DNA of 21,222 nucleotides from a bacterium (lineage in GTDB: Bacteria; Chloroflexota; Dormibacteria; UBA8260; Bog-877). Location: NCBI GenBank assembly GCA_021791345.1, contig JAJYWT010000179.1:1-21222 (forward strand), read 5' to 3'. The notes beneath the pieces are model-generated. The model had not been told where the DNA came from, did not search any database, and worked only from the letters and a program-made list of their open reading frames with translations. This document shows, in pieces, positions 1 to 7,496 of this stretch; positions within the stretch are counted from its first letter, which is position 1; the number at the start of each line of letters is the position of its first letter. The position numbers and the translations under genes were made by a program.

Positions 1-63
1 GGGGTGCGCTTCAACCTCAACGTCCCCATCTCCCACCCGGGAGCCCGGCCACCGGTCGAGTAG
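1..63 (+). CDS. 3' end of an unidentified gene (partial)
   Basis: Frame 1 is open from the left edge and ends at a TAG at 61-63. The last residues include RFNLNVPISHPG, a mixed hydrophobic/polar composition that looks like protein rather than the Arg/Gly/Pro-rich translation typical of non-coding DNA here. Only 20 codons are visible, so no family can be assigned. The gene would run in the same direction as the nuclease at 537. Confidence 0.35.
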   Translation, partial: GVRFNLNVPISHPGARPPVE

Positions 64-536
64 CCGCGGGAGAGGCCACGCCGGCCGCCGCCGGCGCTGG
101 CGAGGCTGGCAGCGCGGGGTACCCCCATCTTGAGGGAACCGCAGATGCGCTGGGCGGCCGGTCGGCACCTTGAGGCCGCCCCCGGGGACCGGCCATCACC
201 AGTTCAGCAGCGAAATCCGAGACGCTTCTGGGCGGCTGCTGGACCCAGAGAACCTCCGCCAGGCCAGGTCCACCACGCCCGGTCCATACGAAGCGACCGC
301 GAAGCGAAGGATGGCCGAGGGCAGGCGCCGCGACGGCTCATGCATCGGGCCTCGGAGGTCGGCCGGTTCGCGCGTATCGCTCCAGCGGCCGAGGTGGCAC
401 CGCTTGTGCTTGCGCCCGCTCCCGTAGCTGCATGGCGGGGTACGGCCCGGTTCGCCGGCCGTCGATGGCATCTCGTCGGACTGGTGACCGCCCGGCGGGG
501 CCCCAGCGCGCCTCCTCCCCTATCATCCGGCCCAAG
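64..536. other. Gap without a convincing gene
   Basis: Several short open frames cross this stretch on both strands, but their translations are Arg/Pro/Gly-rich and none has a good ribosome binding site. A plus-strand frame from about 170 to 427 contains a patch (SSEIRDASGRLLDPENLRQA) that reads more like protein, but it lacks a convincing start and soon degenerates. No clear promoter or terminator was identified. Confidence 0.4.
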
Positions 537-2399
537 GTGACCATCCCTGGGGCGACCTCGCTGCCGCTGCTCGGCGCCTACGCGGCCCGCCAGTGCCCGG
601 TCCGGGGCCAGTGGGACCTGCTCCGGCCGTGCGAGCCGCCGCCGCCGTCGCCGGCGCAGGAGCGGCTGGCGAGACGCGGCCGGGAGTTCGAGGCCCAGAT
701 TCTGTCCCGGGTCCTGGAGATGCACCCGGGAGCGGTGGCGGTCCCCGGGCTACCCGCCCCGGATCGCGAGAGCGCCACCGCTCAGGCAATGGCGGCCGGG
801 GTGCCGGTGATCACGGGAGGGCGTCTCCCCCAGGACCTCATCGGTCAGCGGGTGGGCGAGCCCGACCTGCTGGTCCGGGCCGCCGGCGGGGGCTACCGGC
901 CGGTGGACGTCAAGCATCATCTGGCGCTCACCTCAGAGCCGAGCCCGTTCGCGGGCCGGAGCGCCTCCCTGGAGCGCCTGACCTGGGAGGGGGCCGGCGA
1001 GGAACAAGGGCTTTGGGCGAGGAAGAACCGGGAGGACCTTCTCCAGCTCGCCCACTACCAGAGAATGCTGGAGGGAAGTGGCTTCGCCGTGGACGGCGAG
1101 CCCTGGGCGGGGATCGTCGGCCGCGAGGGAAGGGTTGTCTGGTACGACCTGGACCTGCCGGTCTGGGCGGGAGGGGATACCCCGGGCCGAGGCCGCCGCT
1201 CGACCCTGGAGCTGTACGACTCGGAGTTCGCCCGGCGCCAGGAGGTGGTTAACGCCGCGGCCCGGCACCGGCTCGATCCCACAGTGCCACTCAGGGCCAC
1301 CCCGATCCGGATCGGGGAGTGTGCCCAGTGCCCGTGGTGGTGCTGGTGTGGCCCGATCCTGGAGTCCGGGGCCGGCAGCGTCAGCCTACTCCCCCGGACC
1401 GGGGAGCGGGCCTACCGGGTCCACCTCTTGCATGGGGTCACCGACCGCCGGGAGCTGGCCGACCTCGATTACCGAACCGCTCTGCTCGTCTCCTCCGGGG
1501 TGGATGTACGGCCGCTTCTGGCCGCCCTGGGCAGGCTCGCGGACGCCACCCCTGTCGCCGAGGTGCTGGGCCGCCGGCGGGGCGGCCAGCTCGCGCGGCT
1601 CGACCAGGCTGGCATCCGCACCCTGGGGGATGCTCGCGGCCTCAGCGAGAGAACCGCCGCCTACGCCGCCCGGCCCCTCTCGGCCCTGCCGGAGCAGATC
1701 GACCAGGCGCGGGCCGCGCTGGGCCCGGCTCCGGTGTACCGGCGGCGCGGGGTCCTGGCCGTCTCCGCGCCGCGGGCCGACCTCGAGGTCGACATCGACA
1801 TGGAGAACGTGGAGGACGGCGTGTACCTCTGGGGTACCCTCACCACCCCGCGAGTGCCGGGAGCGGCCGCGGAGGTCGGCTACCGGCCCTTCCACACCTG
1901 GGAGCCGCTCACCCCGGAGACGGAGCTGATCCTCTTCCGCAACTTCTGGGAGTGGCTCAGCCACCTGCGGGAGACGTGCCGGATCCGGGGTCTCTCATTT
2001 CGCGCCTACTGCTACAACTCCGGCGCCGAGACCGGCCAGATGAGGAGGATCTCCGCCGGCACCGATCTGGCCGGCCCGGTCGCCGCCTTCACCGGCAGCC
2101 CCGAGTGGGTCGACCTGCTGCCCTTCTTCAGATCGCAGCTGATCACCGGGGCGGGGATCGGGCTCAAGGAGGTGGCACCCCTGGCGGGCTTCTCTTGGGA
2201 GGTAGATGATCCCGGTGGGGCGGAATCGATGGTGCAGTACGAGGAGGCGGTGGCCGGGGTGGACTCCCGCCGGTCCGAGGCTGCGCGTAGTTGGCTCCTT
2301 TCGTACAACCGCAGCGACGTCGAGGCGACCCTGGCCCTGCGCGAATGGTTGGGGCGCGGGGCCGGCGACCCGCCAAGGGTGGAGGACCTCGGTCCGTAG
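537..2399 (+). CDS. TM0106-family RecB-like nuclease with C-terminal RNase H-like domain
   Basis: Predicted stand-alone DNA nuclease of about 620 residues. The N-terminal half has the PD-(D/E)xK signature of RecB-like nucleases: GEPDLL with Asp110, then VDVKHH with Asp124 and Lys126. Next comes a tight cysteine cluster (Cys262, 265, 269, 271; ECAQCPWWCWC) that could hold a metal or Fe-S cluster. A helix-hairpin-helix-like stretch follows (LDQAGIRTLGDARGLS). The C-terminal third resembles the RNase_H_2/DEDD exonuclease-like domain, with DIDMEN and the final YNRSDVEATLALREWL. This order matches the TM0106 RecB-like family; the cellular substrate is unknown. The frame is open back to an ATG at 432, but the extra 35 residues are low-complexity, so I chose the GTG at 537 just before the conserved TSLPLLGAYAARQCPVR segment. 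No start has a clear Shine-Dalgarno. It is not next to recBCD, cas or other DNA-repair genes. Confidence 0.85.
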   Translation: MTIPGATSLPLLGAYAARQCPVRGQWDLLRPCEPPPPSPAQERLARRGREFEAQILSRVLEMHPGAVAVPGLPAPDRESATAQAMAAGVPVITGGRLPQDLIGQRVGEPDLLVRAAGGGYRPVDVKHHLALTSEPSPFAGRSASLERLTWEGAGEEQGLWARKNREDLLQLAHYQRMLEGSGFAVDGEPWAGIVGREGRVVWYDLDLPVWAGGDTPGRGRRSTLELYDSEFARRQEVVNAAARHRLDPTVPLRATPIRIGECAQCPWWCWCGPILESGAGSVSLLPRTGERAYRVHLLHGVTDRRELADLDYRTALLVSSGVDVRPLLAALGRLADATPVAEVLGRRRGGQLARLDQAGIRTLGDARGLSERTAAYAARPLSALPEQIDQARAALGPAPVYRRRGVLAVSAPRADLEVDIDMENVEDGVYLWGTLTTPRVPGAAAEVGYRPFHTWEPLTPETELILFRNFWEWLSHLRETCRIRGLSFRAYCYNSGAETGQMRRISAGTDLAGPVAAFTGSPEWVDLLPFFRSQLITGAGIGLKEVAPLAGFSWEVDDPGGAESMVQYEEAVAGVDSRRSEAARSWLLSYNRSDVEATLALREWLGRGAGDPPRVEDLGP

Positions 2400-2947
2400 G
2401 CGGATTCCGCCCGGCACGCGGCGGCGGTCGCCGCGCCAGCCCCCTCCTCTCGGGCGCGCCCCACCCCCCGCCTCTTCTGGGAGGTGGAAGCCCGCCTCAT
2501 CGGCCCCGACCCCAACCCTGCCACGCTCGCGACCAGCGGATTGGGGCGCCGCCCGGGAGCCGGACTTCGAAGAGATCATCGAGGCGGCAGCGCGCCCCGT
2601 GGGCGAGATAGAGCAGCCGCTTCCCGGCTGCGGCTCCGGAGATCCCGGGGAGGCCGTCGCCCTGAGCGCCGAGCTGGCCCGGGCCAGCGGGCGCCGCCAG
2701 GCCCCAGAGCTGCGCAACCGCGACCAGACCGGCCTCGATGCCCACCTGGGTGACCTGGTCTTCCCTCGCGCTATGGCGGCCCTGGTCCGCCACCGGGGCC
2801 AGCGCCGCCATGGGCGGTCAAGCCCGGCCGCCGCGGTTCACCGGCCTGCTCCCCTGGTGCCCCCTGGACCATCGCCCCTTTCTCCGATCCCTCCATGGGG
2901 TGGGCTCTGCCTCTGGCGCCTCTCCTCGCCCGGGGGAGGGCGGAGCC
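2400..2947. other. Gap between convergent genes, possible gene remnant
   Basis: This separates the plus-strand nuclease from the minus-strand VOC gene. From about 2545 to 2810 one plus-strand frame reads like protein (EPDFEEIIEAAARPVGEIEQ, then ALSAELARASGRRQAPELRN), and a different frame just upstream reads EARLIGPDPNPATLATSG. No start with a ribosome binding site joins them. A frameshifted gene remnant is possible; spurious open frames in GC-rich DNA are an equally good explanation. Confidence 0.2.
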
Positions 2948-3364
2948 TCAGCCGGGTTCCTCTTCCTCGTACCCGATGAGCCAGTGGAGGCCGTAGCGGT
3001 CGACCACCTGGCCGTCGGAGGCGCCCCAGGGCCTCCGCTGCAAGTCGTCTACGACCCGCCCCCCCTCCGCCAGCCGCTGGAACCACTGCCTCAGGGTGGC
3101 CGGGTCGGCGGTGCCCAGGAGCGAGAACATCAGCCCCTGAGATCGGAAGGGGAGCTCGTCCCCGGCGGCGTCGGCGGCCATGAGCTGGACCGGCCCCCCG
3201 GAGAGCCCACCGTGGGCGATGGCGTCCGCCGGCCCATCGGTCCTTCGGAACTCCTGGAAGGTGTGCAGCTCCGCCGAGCAGCCGAACACCTGCGCATAGA
3301 AGGTGAGCAGCTCCCGGGCGGTGCCGGGGAGGTGCAGGTAGGGTGTGGGAGGCGTGCCGTCCAT
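2948..3364 (-). CDS. VOC-family (PhnB-like/glyoxalase fold) protein
   Basis: A 138-residue protein of the vicinal oxygen chelate superfamily, PhnB-like subgroup. The N-terminus PYLHLPGTARELLTFYAQVFG matches the usual opening (strand, then helix, then FYxxVFG). The C-terminus DRYGLHWLIGYE matches the usual closing strand. Single-domain PhnB-like proteins are about 130-150 residues, so it appears full length. The reaction cannot be read from sequence, because the family includes methyltransferase-like, isomerase and resistance proteins. The frame continues upstream to 3439, but I prefer the ATG at 3364: it sits directly before the conserved start, with a weak purine-rich tract (GGGGA) about 7 bases upstream. 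It is transcribed away from the inverted-repeat element at 3541. Confidence 0.8.
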   Translation of the reverse strand: MDGTPPTPYLHLPGTARELLTFYAQVFGCSAELHTFQEFRRTDGPADAIAHGGLSGGPVQLMAADAAGDELPFRSQGLMFSLLGTADPATLRQWFQRLAEGGRVVDDLQRRPWGASDGQVVDRYGLHWLIGYEEEEPG

Positions 3365-3758
3365 CAAGGGGTCCCCGTTCTCTTGCCGGTGAGCTCGCCC
3401 AGTATAGGTGGCGGGGCGGCTAGCTGCCCCGCCGAGCACCTCAGTCCGGGGGCCGGCCGGGACCCTGCCCTCCCGCCCTCAGGTCGCGGCTGGCCCGAGG
3501 CGAGCCGCGGCCCAAGGTAAGTCTTTGCAGCGGGTGGGCTGAGCGTCTCTGCAGCTCTAAGCGACTCTGAGCGGGGCGTAGCCGAGCGCCCTGGGGCCGA
3601 AGTCGCCACGAGGGACGACCGCGGTGGCATGGGCGTTGTGGTGGAAGCCGCGCTCAGAGTCGCTTAGGGTTGCAGAGACGCTCTTCCGGGAACTCCTCCC
3701 TGACTCCCCGTTTGGCCCGATCCACCCACGGAAGGTTCCCTCGTCGCCTCGGCTGGTA
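3365..3758. other. Gap holding an inverted-repeat element
   Basis: No convincing gene was seen between the VOC gene and the small ORF at 3759. The main content is the 143-bp inverted-repeat element at 3541-3683, listed separately. Minus-strand open frames here run through the repeat arms and look spurious. Confidence 0.5.
3541..3683. repeat. MITE-like element with 33-bp terminal inverted repeats
   Basis: The left arm (3541-3573, starting GAGCGTCTCTGCA) and the right arm (3651-3683, ending TGCAGAGACGCTC) are inverted copies matching at 31 of 33 positions; the only differences are two bases in the middle triplet. They bound a 77-bp core. Overall this resembles a miniature inverted-repeat transposable element or the ends of a degraded insertion sequence. 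No target-site duplication is evident (left flank ends GTGGGCT, right flank starts TTCCGGG), and no transposase is encoded in the core. A long stem-loop with another role is the alternative. Confidence 0.6.
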
Positions 3759-4007
3759 TTAGCCGGGATTCTGCAGGTAGCTGCGGTATGAGGCCAGCGC
3801 CAGGCCGAAGCGGGACTGAAAGGTGCGCAGGCTGGTGAGGGAGAGCGCCGAAACGGTGCGGAAGTGCGCGATGAGGGCGTCGACATCGAACCCCCGCACC
3901 TTCGGGGCTTCCCAGCTCCCATTGATTTCGAGGATCTGCGACACGGCAGCCCTGTGGGCGCGCGTTGTGACCTTGGGCATGAGCTTCTGGTTCACCACCC
4001 CATACAC
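3759..4007 (-). CDS. Hypothetical 82-residue protein downstream of tetR
   Basis: Not recognised. The small basic translation contains EINGSWEAPKVRGFDVDALI and ends LALASYRSYLQNPG, a normal amino-acid mix unlike the Arg/Pro shadows around it. The start is ATG at 4007, 12 bases after the TetR stop, with a weak GAAG a few bases upstream; an internal ATG at 3980 is an alternative. The spacing suggests cotranscription with tetR. The N-terminus is abrupt and the inverted-repeat element lies about 75 bases past its stop, so it could also be a fragment of a larger gene. No function is proposed. Confidence 0.5.
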   Translation of the reverse strand: MYGVVNQKLMPKVTTRAHRAAVSQILEINGSWEAPKVRGFDVDALIAHFRTVSALSLTSLRTFQSRFGLALASYRSYLQNPG

Positions 4008-4019
4008 TTCGCAATCCGG

Positions 4020-4604
4020 TCACCCCCTGGCTTGCGAGCCGCCGGAGCCAGATCGTAGGAGCACTTCTGCGCCGCGTCGGGCCGGCTCGACCACACCGTG
4101 ATCGCTATCGAGGTAGGCGCTCGCCATGGCACCGTCGTACAGGGCTACCAGAACGTCGACCAGCCAGGGGGCTTCACCGAGCGCGCCGATGGACTTCGAA
4201 AAGGTATCGCGGACACGTTTGCGGTGGTGGCCGACCTGTTCTTGGACCGGTCCCGGTCGGGGGAACTCAGCGGCCGCGTTGATGAACGGGCACCCTCGAT
4301 ACCCCGGGTCGGCCACCCTTTCGGCGAGGACGTCGAAGGCGGCCAGGATCCCGGAGGGCGGAGCGCCGCCCAAGTCGGCCACGCGCTGCTCCACTGCGGC
4401 CGCCCACCAGGCGCTCTGCCGTTCCAGGTATTGGGCGACGAGATCCTCCTTGCAGGCGAAGTGGGCGTAAAGGGTGGCCTTGGCGACGCCGGCTTCGGCG
4501 ATCACCCGGTCGATACCGACCGCGTGGATGCCCTCCGCGTAGAAAAGACTGCTAGCGACTTGGATCAGGCGCTCTCGAGCCGTCGGTGAGGTCGTCGCCA
4601 CCAC
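4020..4604 (-). CDS. TetR-family transcriptional regulator
   Basis: Predicted ligand-responsive repressor of 194 residues, a normal TetR length. The N-terminal helix-turn-helix is clear: TARERLIQVASSLFYAEGIH leads into GIDRVIAEAGVAKATLYAHF (roughly residues 30-49). The C-terminal part contains GCPFINAAAEF, common in a TetR subgroup that regulates redox and detoxification genes. The frame is open to 4718, but that would run through the divergent promoter, so I chose the GTG at 4604 (or the adjacent GTG at 4601) just before the conserved domain; neither has a good Shine-Dalgarno. It diverges from the peroxiredoxin-DsbA-HAD gene set. The palindrome at 4632-4645 in the shared promoter is the probable operator, implying autoregulation. 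The inducer is unknown. Confidence 0.88.
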   Translation of the reverse strand: MVATTSPTARERLIQVASSLFYAEGIHAVGIDRVIAEAGVAKATLYAHFACKEDLVAQYLERQSAWWAAAVEQRVADLGGAPPSGILAAFDVLAERVADPGYRGCPFINAAAEFPRPGPVQEQVGHHRKRVRDTFSKSIGALGEAPWLVDVLVALYDGAMASAYLDSDHGVVEPARRGAEVLLRSGSGGSQARG

Positions 4605-4631
4605 AGCAGGATAGCGCTGGGATGGCGGCAG

Positions 4632-4645
4632 ACAGACCTGTCTGT
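4632..4645. promoter_or_regulatory. TetR-type operator palindrome in divergent promoter
   Basis: ACAGAC-CT-GTCTGT is a perfect dyad with a 2-base centre. It lies 27 bases upstream of the tetR start and about 125 bases upstream of the peroxiredoxin-like gene. A plus-strand -10-like TATAGT (4646-4651) abuts it, and a minus-strand TATAAC (4649-4644) overlaps its edge. A bound repressor would cover both promoters. The form resembles the AGAC/GTCT-type operators known for some TetR regulators; binding here is inferred. Confidence 0.65.
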
Positions 4646-4770
4646 TATAGTGGTCAGGTGGAGTCGTATGAAGTGGGCCTTCCTTGGGAGGACCCGATTC
4701 TGCCCCGGTCCGGCTCAATCGAATCGCTCAGACTCCGCCGCGGGCCTCTCACATCCGAAGAGGAGTCCAG

Positions 4771-5313
4771 ATGAGCCCGGAGGCAGGGGGAGGGATGCGG
4801 TCGGTACCGCTCCCGACCAAACCAGCACCGCCTCTCGAAGTGAGCCTGGTAGGCGGCGGACGGTTCGTGCTGGCGGAGCGAAAGCCAGAGCGCTTCACCC
4901 TGATCGTCTTCTACCGGGGATGGCACTGCCCCATCTGCCGCGGCTATCTCGCACAGCTGGACCGGGCTGTCGGCGAACTCGCCGCGCTCGGGGTGGAAGT
5001 GGTCGCGGTGAGCGGTGACGGCGAGGCGCGTGCCCGTCGCAGCGCCACCGAATGGAAGCTCGAGCGTCTGGACCTAGGCTTCGGCCAGAGCGTGGCCTCG
5101 ATGCGGGAGTGGGGCCTGTTCGTTTCCAAAGGTGTCAAGGAACCGGAACCCGAGCTGTTCGGGGAGCCGGGGATCTACTTGGTCCGTGCCGATGGAACGA
5201 TCTACATGGCCGCTCTCAACTCCATGCCCGCGGCTCGGCCGCGCGTCGAGGACCTGGTCGGGGCGATCCGATTCTTCGTCGAGCGCGACTATCCCCCCCG
5301 AGGCGAGGCGTGA
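4771..5313 (+). CDS. Peroxiredoxin-like (AhpC/TSA, PRX_like2) protein
   Basis: A 180-residue thioredoxin-fold protein, predicted cytoplasmic. The active-site segment FYRGWHCPICRGYL places Cys53 and Cys56 in a CPxC arrangement, as in the peroxiredoxin-like family rather than classical 2-Cys AhpC (TxxC). It is followed by LDRAVGELAALGVEVVAVSG and the late GIYLVRADGTIYMAALNS strands. The likely role is thiol-dependent peroxide or disulfide reduction; the physiological reductant is unknown. I chose the ATG at 4771 rather than the upstream ATG at 4684 because GAGGAG sits 6 bases before it and the protein then begins near the usual place. Its TGA overlaps the ATG of the next gene (TGATG at 5311-5315), so translation is coupled. 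It is the first gene of a set facing away from tetR and is likely repressed by it. Confidence 0.88.
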   Translation: MSPEAGGGMRSVPLPTKPAPPLEVSLVGGGRFVLAERKPERFTLIVFYRGWHCPICRGYLAQLDRAVGELAALGVEVVAVSGDGEARARRSATEWKLERLDLGFGQSVASMREWGLFVSKGVKEPEPELFGEPGIYLVRADGTIYMAALNSMPAARPRVEDLVGAIRFFVERDYPPRGEA

Positions 5314-6032
5314 TGGCTGACCTCGATTTCTACTTCGACCCGGTGTGCCCCTTTGCCTGGATCACCAGTAAGTGGGTGCGCCTCGTGGCCGGCCAGCTGG
5401 GATGCCAGGTCGAGTGGCGCTTCATCTCGCTGCGACTGCTGAACGACGAGGTGGACTACTCCACCCACTTCCCAGCCGGTTATGAGCGCGGCCACAGCGC
5501 TGGGCTCCAGTTGCTCCGGGTCGCCGCGGCCGTCCGCGCGGTACGCGGATCGGACGCCGTTGGACCGTTGTACGCCGCCTACGGGGCGGAGATCTTCGAC
5601 TCGACCCCGGGCCGCCAGCAGGATCTGCATCGCGACGCGGGAGCATTCGTGGCACCGATCCTAGGCGAACTCGGCCTTCCCGTCGAGCTGGCCGAGGCCG
5701 TCTCCGACAGCTCCTTCGATGCCGAGATCCGGGAGGAGACCGACCACGCTCTCTCGCTCACCGGGAGGGATGTGGGCACACCGATCCTGCACTTCGACCC
5801 GCCCGGGGGCACCGCGCTTTTCGGCCCCGTCATAAGCCGGCTGCCGGAATCCTCAGAGGCGGTCGCCCTGTGGGAACACGTGGTAGCCCTGGCGCGCTTC
5901 GGCGGCTTCGCCGAGCTCAAGCGCTCGCTTCGGGAGACTCCGCAGCTGCGGGCCTTCGGCCTTACCGAGGGCGAGGTTGGGGTCGAGGAGGACTGGCAGC
6001 AGGGACACCGCCGTGAAACCGTGGGTTCGTGA
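5313..6032 (+). CDS. DsbA-fold protein, Rv2466c (mycothiol-dependent nitroreductase) family
   Basis: A 239-residue thioredoxin/DsbA-fold protein. The start DLDFYFDPVCPFAWITSKWV aligns with the mycobacterial Rv2466c N-terminus (DFWFDPLCPWCWITSRW as I recall it), and the later DVGTPILHF (Thr156-Pro157) holds the cis-proline loop. FFGPV-like FGPVISRLP near the end is also characteristic. The active site here reads Cys12-Pro-Phe-Ala15, so the second cysteine of the CPWC motif is absent, suggesting a monothiol mechanism. Rv2466c is a mycothiol-dependent oxidoreductase; that substrate is an inference here because mycothiol synthesis genes are not in the window. The ATG at 5313 overlaps the preceding stop. 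No signal peptide is seen. Confidence 0.85.
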   Translation: MADLDFYFDPVCPFAWITSKWVRLVAGQLGCQVEWRFISLRLLNDEVDYSTHFPAGYERGHSAGLQLLRVAAAVRAVRGSDAVGPLYAAYGAEIFDSTPGRQQDLHRDAGAFVAPILGELGLPVELAEAVSDSSFDAEIREETDHALSLTGRDVGTPILHFDPPGGTALFGPVISRLPESSEAVALWEHVVALARFGGFAELKRSLRETPQLRAFGLTEGEVGVEEDWQQGHRRETVGS

Positions 6033-6101
6033 GCGCTCCGGGCGCAGGGAATGCCGCGTTCCATCCACCAGTAGGAGTCGGCGCGAGCTGATCGTAGTGC
6101 C

Positions 6102-6794
6102 GTGAGCGCTCGCGCCCGCCGTCCTCGGGCTGTAGCCTTCGACGTCATCGGTACCCTCTTCGACCTCTCGGTCCTACGTCCCCAATTCGACCGCCTCGGA
6201 CTGCCGCCCCACGCCCTGGAGTGGTGGTTCGCAGTACTACTCCGCGACGGATTCGCTCTGAGTGCCGCGGGCGGGGCCACGACCTTCGCGAAGGTCGCCA
6301 CCGTGGCTCTGGCCGAGGTGTCGCGCGCGGCAGGCTGCCCGCTTCCGCCCGGAGCCGACCGGGGGCTGATCGCCGCATGCTCCGAGTTGCCCGCCCATTC
6401 AGATTCCGCAGTGGCACTCCAGCTTTTGCGCGGCGCCGAGGTCCCGGCCGTGGCCCTTTCCAACGGTAGCGTGGCCATCACCACCGCACTCCTCGATCTG
6501 GCTGGGCTGAGGTCACTTGTCTCTGGGGTGCTGTCGGTCGAAGGCGCCCGGCACTGGAAGCCTCGGCCCGAGCCCTATCGGTACGCGGCGTCAGAACTTG
6601 CCGTCGAACCTAGCCAGCTCGCGATGGTCGCTGTCCATCCCTGGGACCTCCACGGCGCCGCCACCGCCGGCCTCGTGACCGGCTGGGTGAACCGGGGCGG
6701 GGGACCCTATCCTGAAGTCTTCTCCCGCCCGCACGTCGAAGCACCGAGCCTCGACGGCGCTGTCTACCAGCTTCTCCGCCTCCCGGAGTGCTGA
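6102..6794 (+). CDS. HAD-family hydrolase, haloacid dehalogenase type II-like
   Basis: A 230-residue HAD-superfamily hydrolase. Motif I is FDVIGTLFD with the nucleophile Asp14; the usual second Asp is Ile16, as expected for dehalogenase-type members (DxYGT) rather than phosphatases. Motif II is ALSNGS (Ser120), motif III is Lys153 in HWKPRPEPY, and motif IV is HPWDLHGAATAG (Asp182), close to the SNxWDxxGA of type II haloacid dehalogenases. The likely reaction is hydrolysis of a small 2-haloacid-like substrate, but many such proteins have other substrates. The start is GTG at 6102, 69 bases after the DsbA-like stop; an AGGAG lies too far upstream (6073) to be its ribosome site, so the start is moderately certain. 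Probably the third gene of the tetR-controlled set. Confidence 0.85.
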   Translation: MSARARRPRAVAFDVIGTLFDLSVLRPQFDRLGLPPHALEWWFAVLLRDGFALSAAGGATTFAKVATVALAEVSRAAGCPLPPGADRGLIAACSELPAHSDSAVALQLLRGAEVPAVALSNGSVAITTALLDLAGLRSLVSGVLSVEGARHWKPRPEPYRYAASELAVEPSQLAMVAVHPWDLHGAATAGLVTGWVNRGGGPYPEVFSRPHVEAPSLDGAVYQLLRLPEC

Positions 6795-7061
6795 ACGCGC
6801 TCCACGGTCACGCCGGGCGACGACCGGACGGCCCAAGGCGGGCCTCGCGCCCCGTCAGTGGACGAGATCTCCGGTGGCGCCCTACGGTGGCGTCCTAGGT
6901 TAAGCCAAGCTCACCCTGGCGCTCGCACTCCTGCCGAGTGGAGCGGTTGCTTCGGCCGGTGGTCACCTCCGCTCCCCAGTCCTCTCGCGGAGGGTCGGCC
7001 ACATCCCTGCCCCCGGTGCGCCAGCACCCCTCCACGCCTGCCCTGCGTGTCCACGGCGGGT

Positions 7062-7496
7062 TCAGGTGCGGGCTCCCTGAGCCCGACCACCTGACCGCGC
7101 TGCGGCCGCGGCATGCTCGACGATGCTGCAGAAGCGGCCTTCCTCGGCGACGAGCTCATCGGCCCTGGCCTTCAGCGCGACCAGCTCGGCTCGTAGCGCC
7201 ACCAACTCGCCGATCCGCCGGTCGAGGTCGGCAACCTGAGTGCTGAGGACCGAAAGGACGTAGTCACAGGGGCGCTCACCACGTTCCCTGAAGGAGATGA
7301 TCTCGCGGATCTCGTTCAGGGTGAAGCCGAGGCGTTGGGCGGTCCTGATGAACGCCAGCCGCGCCTGGGCCTCCCCGCCATAGTCGCGATAGCCGGAGGC
7401 CAGTCGTGGCGGGTCGGGGAGTAGGCCGCGAGCTTCGTAGAATCTGACCGTCTTCGGGTTCACCCCGGCCCGTGCGGCGAGCTCGCCGATTCGCAT
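7062..7496 (-). CDS. MerR-family heavy-metal-responsive regulator
   Basis: A 144-residue MerR-family activator/repressor. The N-terminal winged helix is unmistakable: MRIGELAARAGVNPKTVRFY, EARGLLPDPPRLASGYRDYG. A long dimerisation helix follows. Metal-binding candidates are Cys77 (RPCDYV, at the start of the dimer helix as in MerR) and Cys123 in RFCSIVEH, the arrangement seen in heavy-metal-responsive MerR proteins. Neither the CueR-type CxxGxxxxC loop nor a third cysteine is seen, so the inducing metal is unclear. Its ATG overlaps the stop of the HMA gene (TGATG), indicating translational coupling. It should act on the two long-spacer promoters at 7752-7783 and 7956-7987. Confidence 0.92.
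   Translation of the reverse strand: MRIGELAARAGVNPKTVRFYEARGLLPDPPRLASGYRDYGGEAQARLAFIRTAQRLGFTLNEIREIISFRERGERPCDYVLSVLSTQVADLDRRIGELVALRAELVALKARADELVAEEGRFCSIVEHAAAAARSGGRAQGART

Noticed and set aside
204..725. 173-residue minus-strand open frame opposite the nuclease start
   Set aside because: Low-complexity Arg/Gly/Pro translation antisense to a recognisable gene; no ribosome site.
3557..3922. 121-residue minus-strand frame through the inverted-repeat element
   Set aside because: Its C-terminus is made of repeat arm and core, it overlaps the 82-residue ORF in another frame, and it shows no transposase motif.
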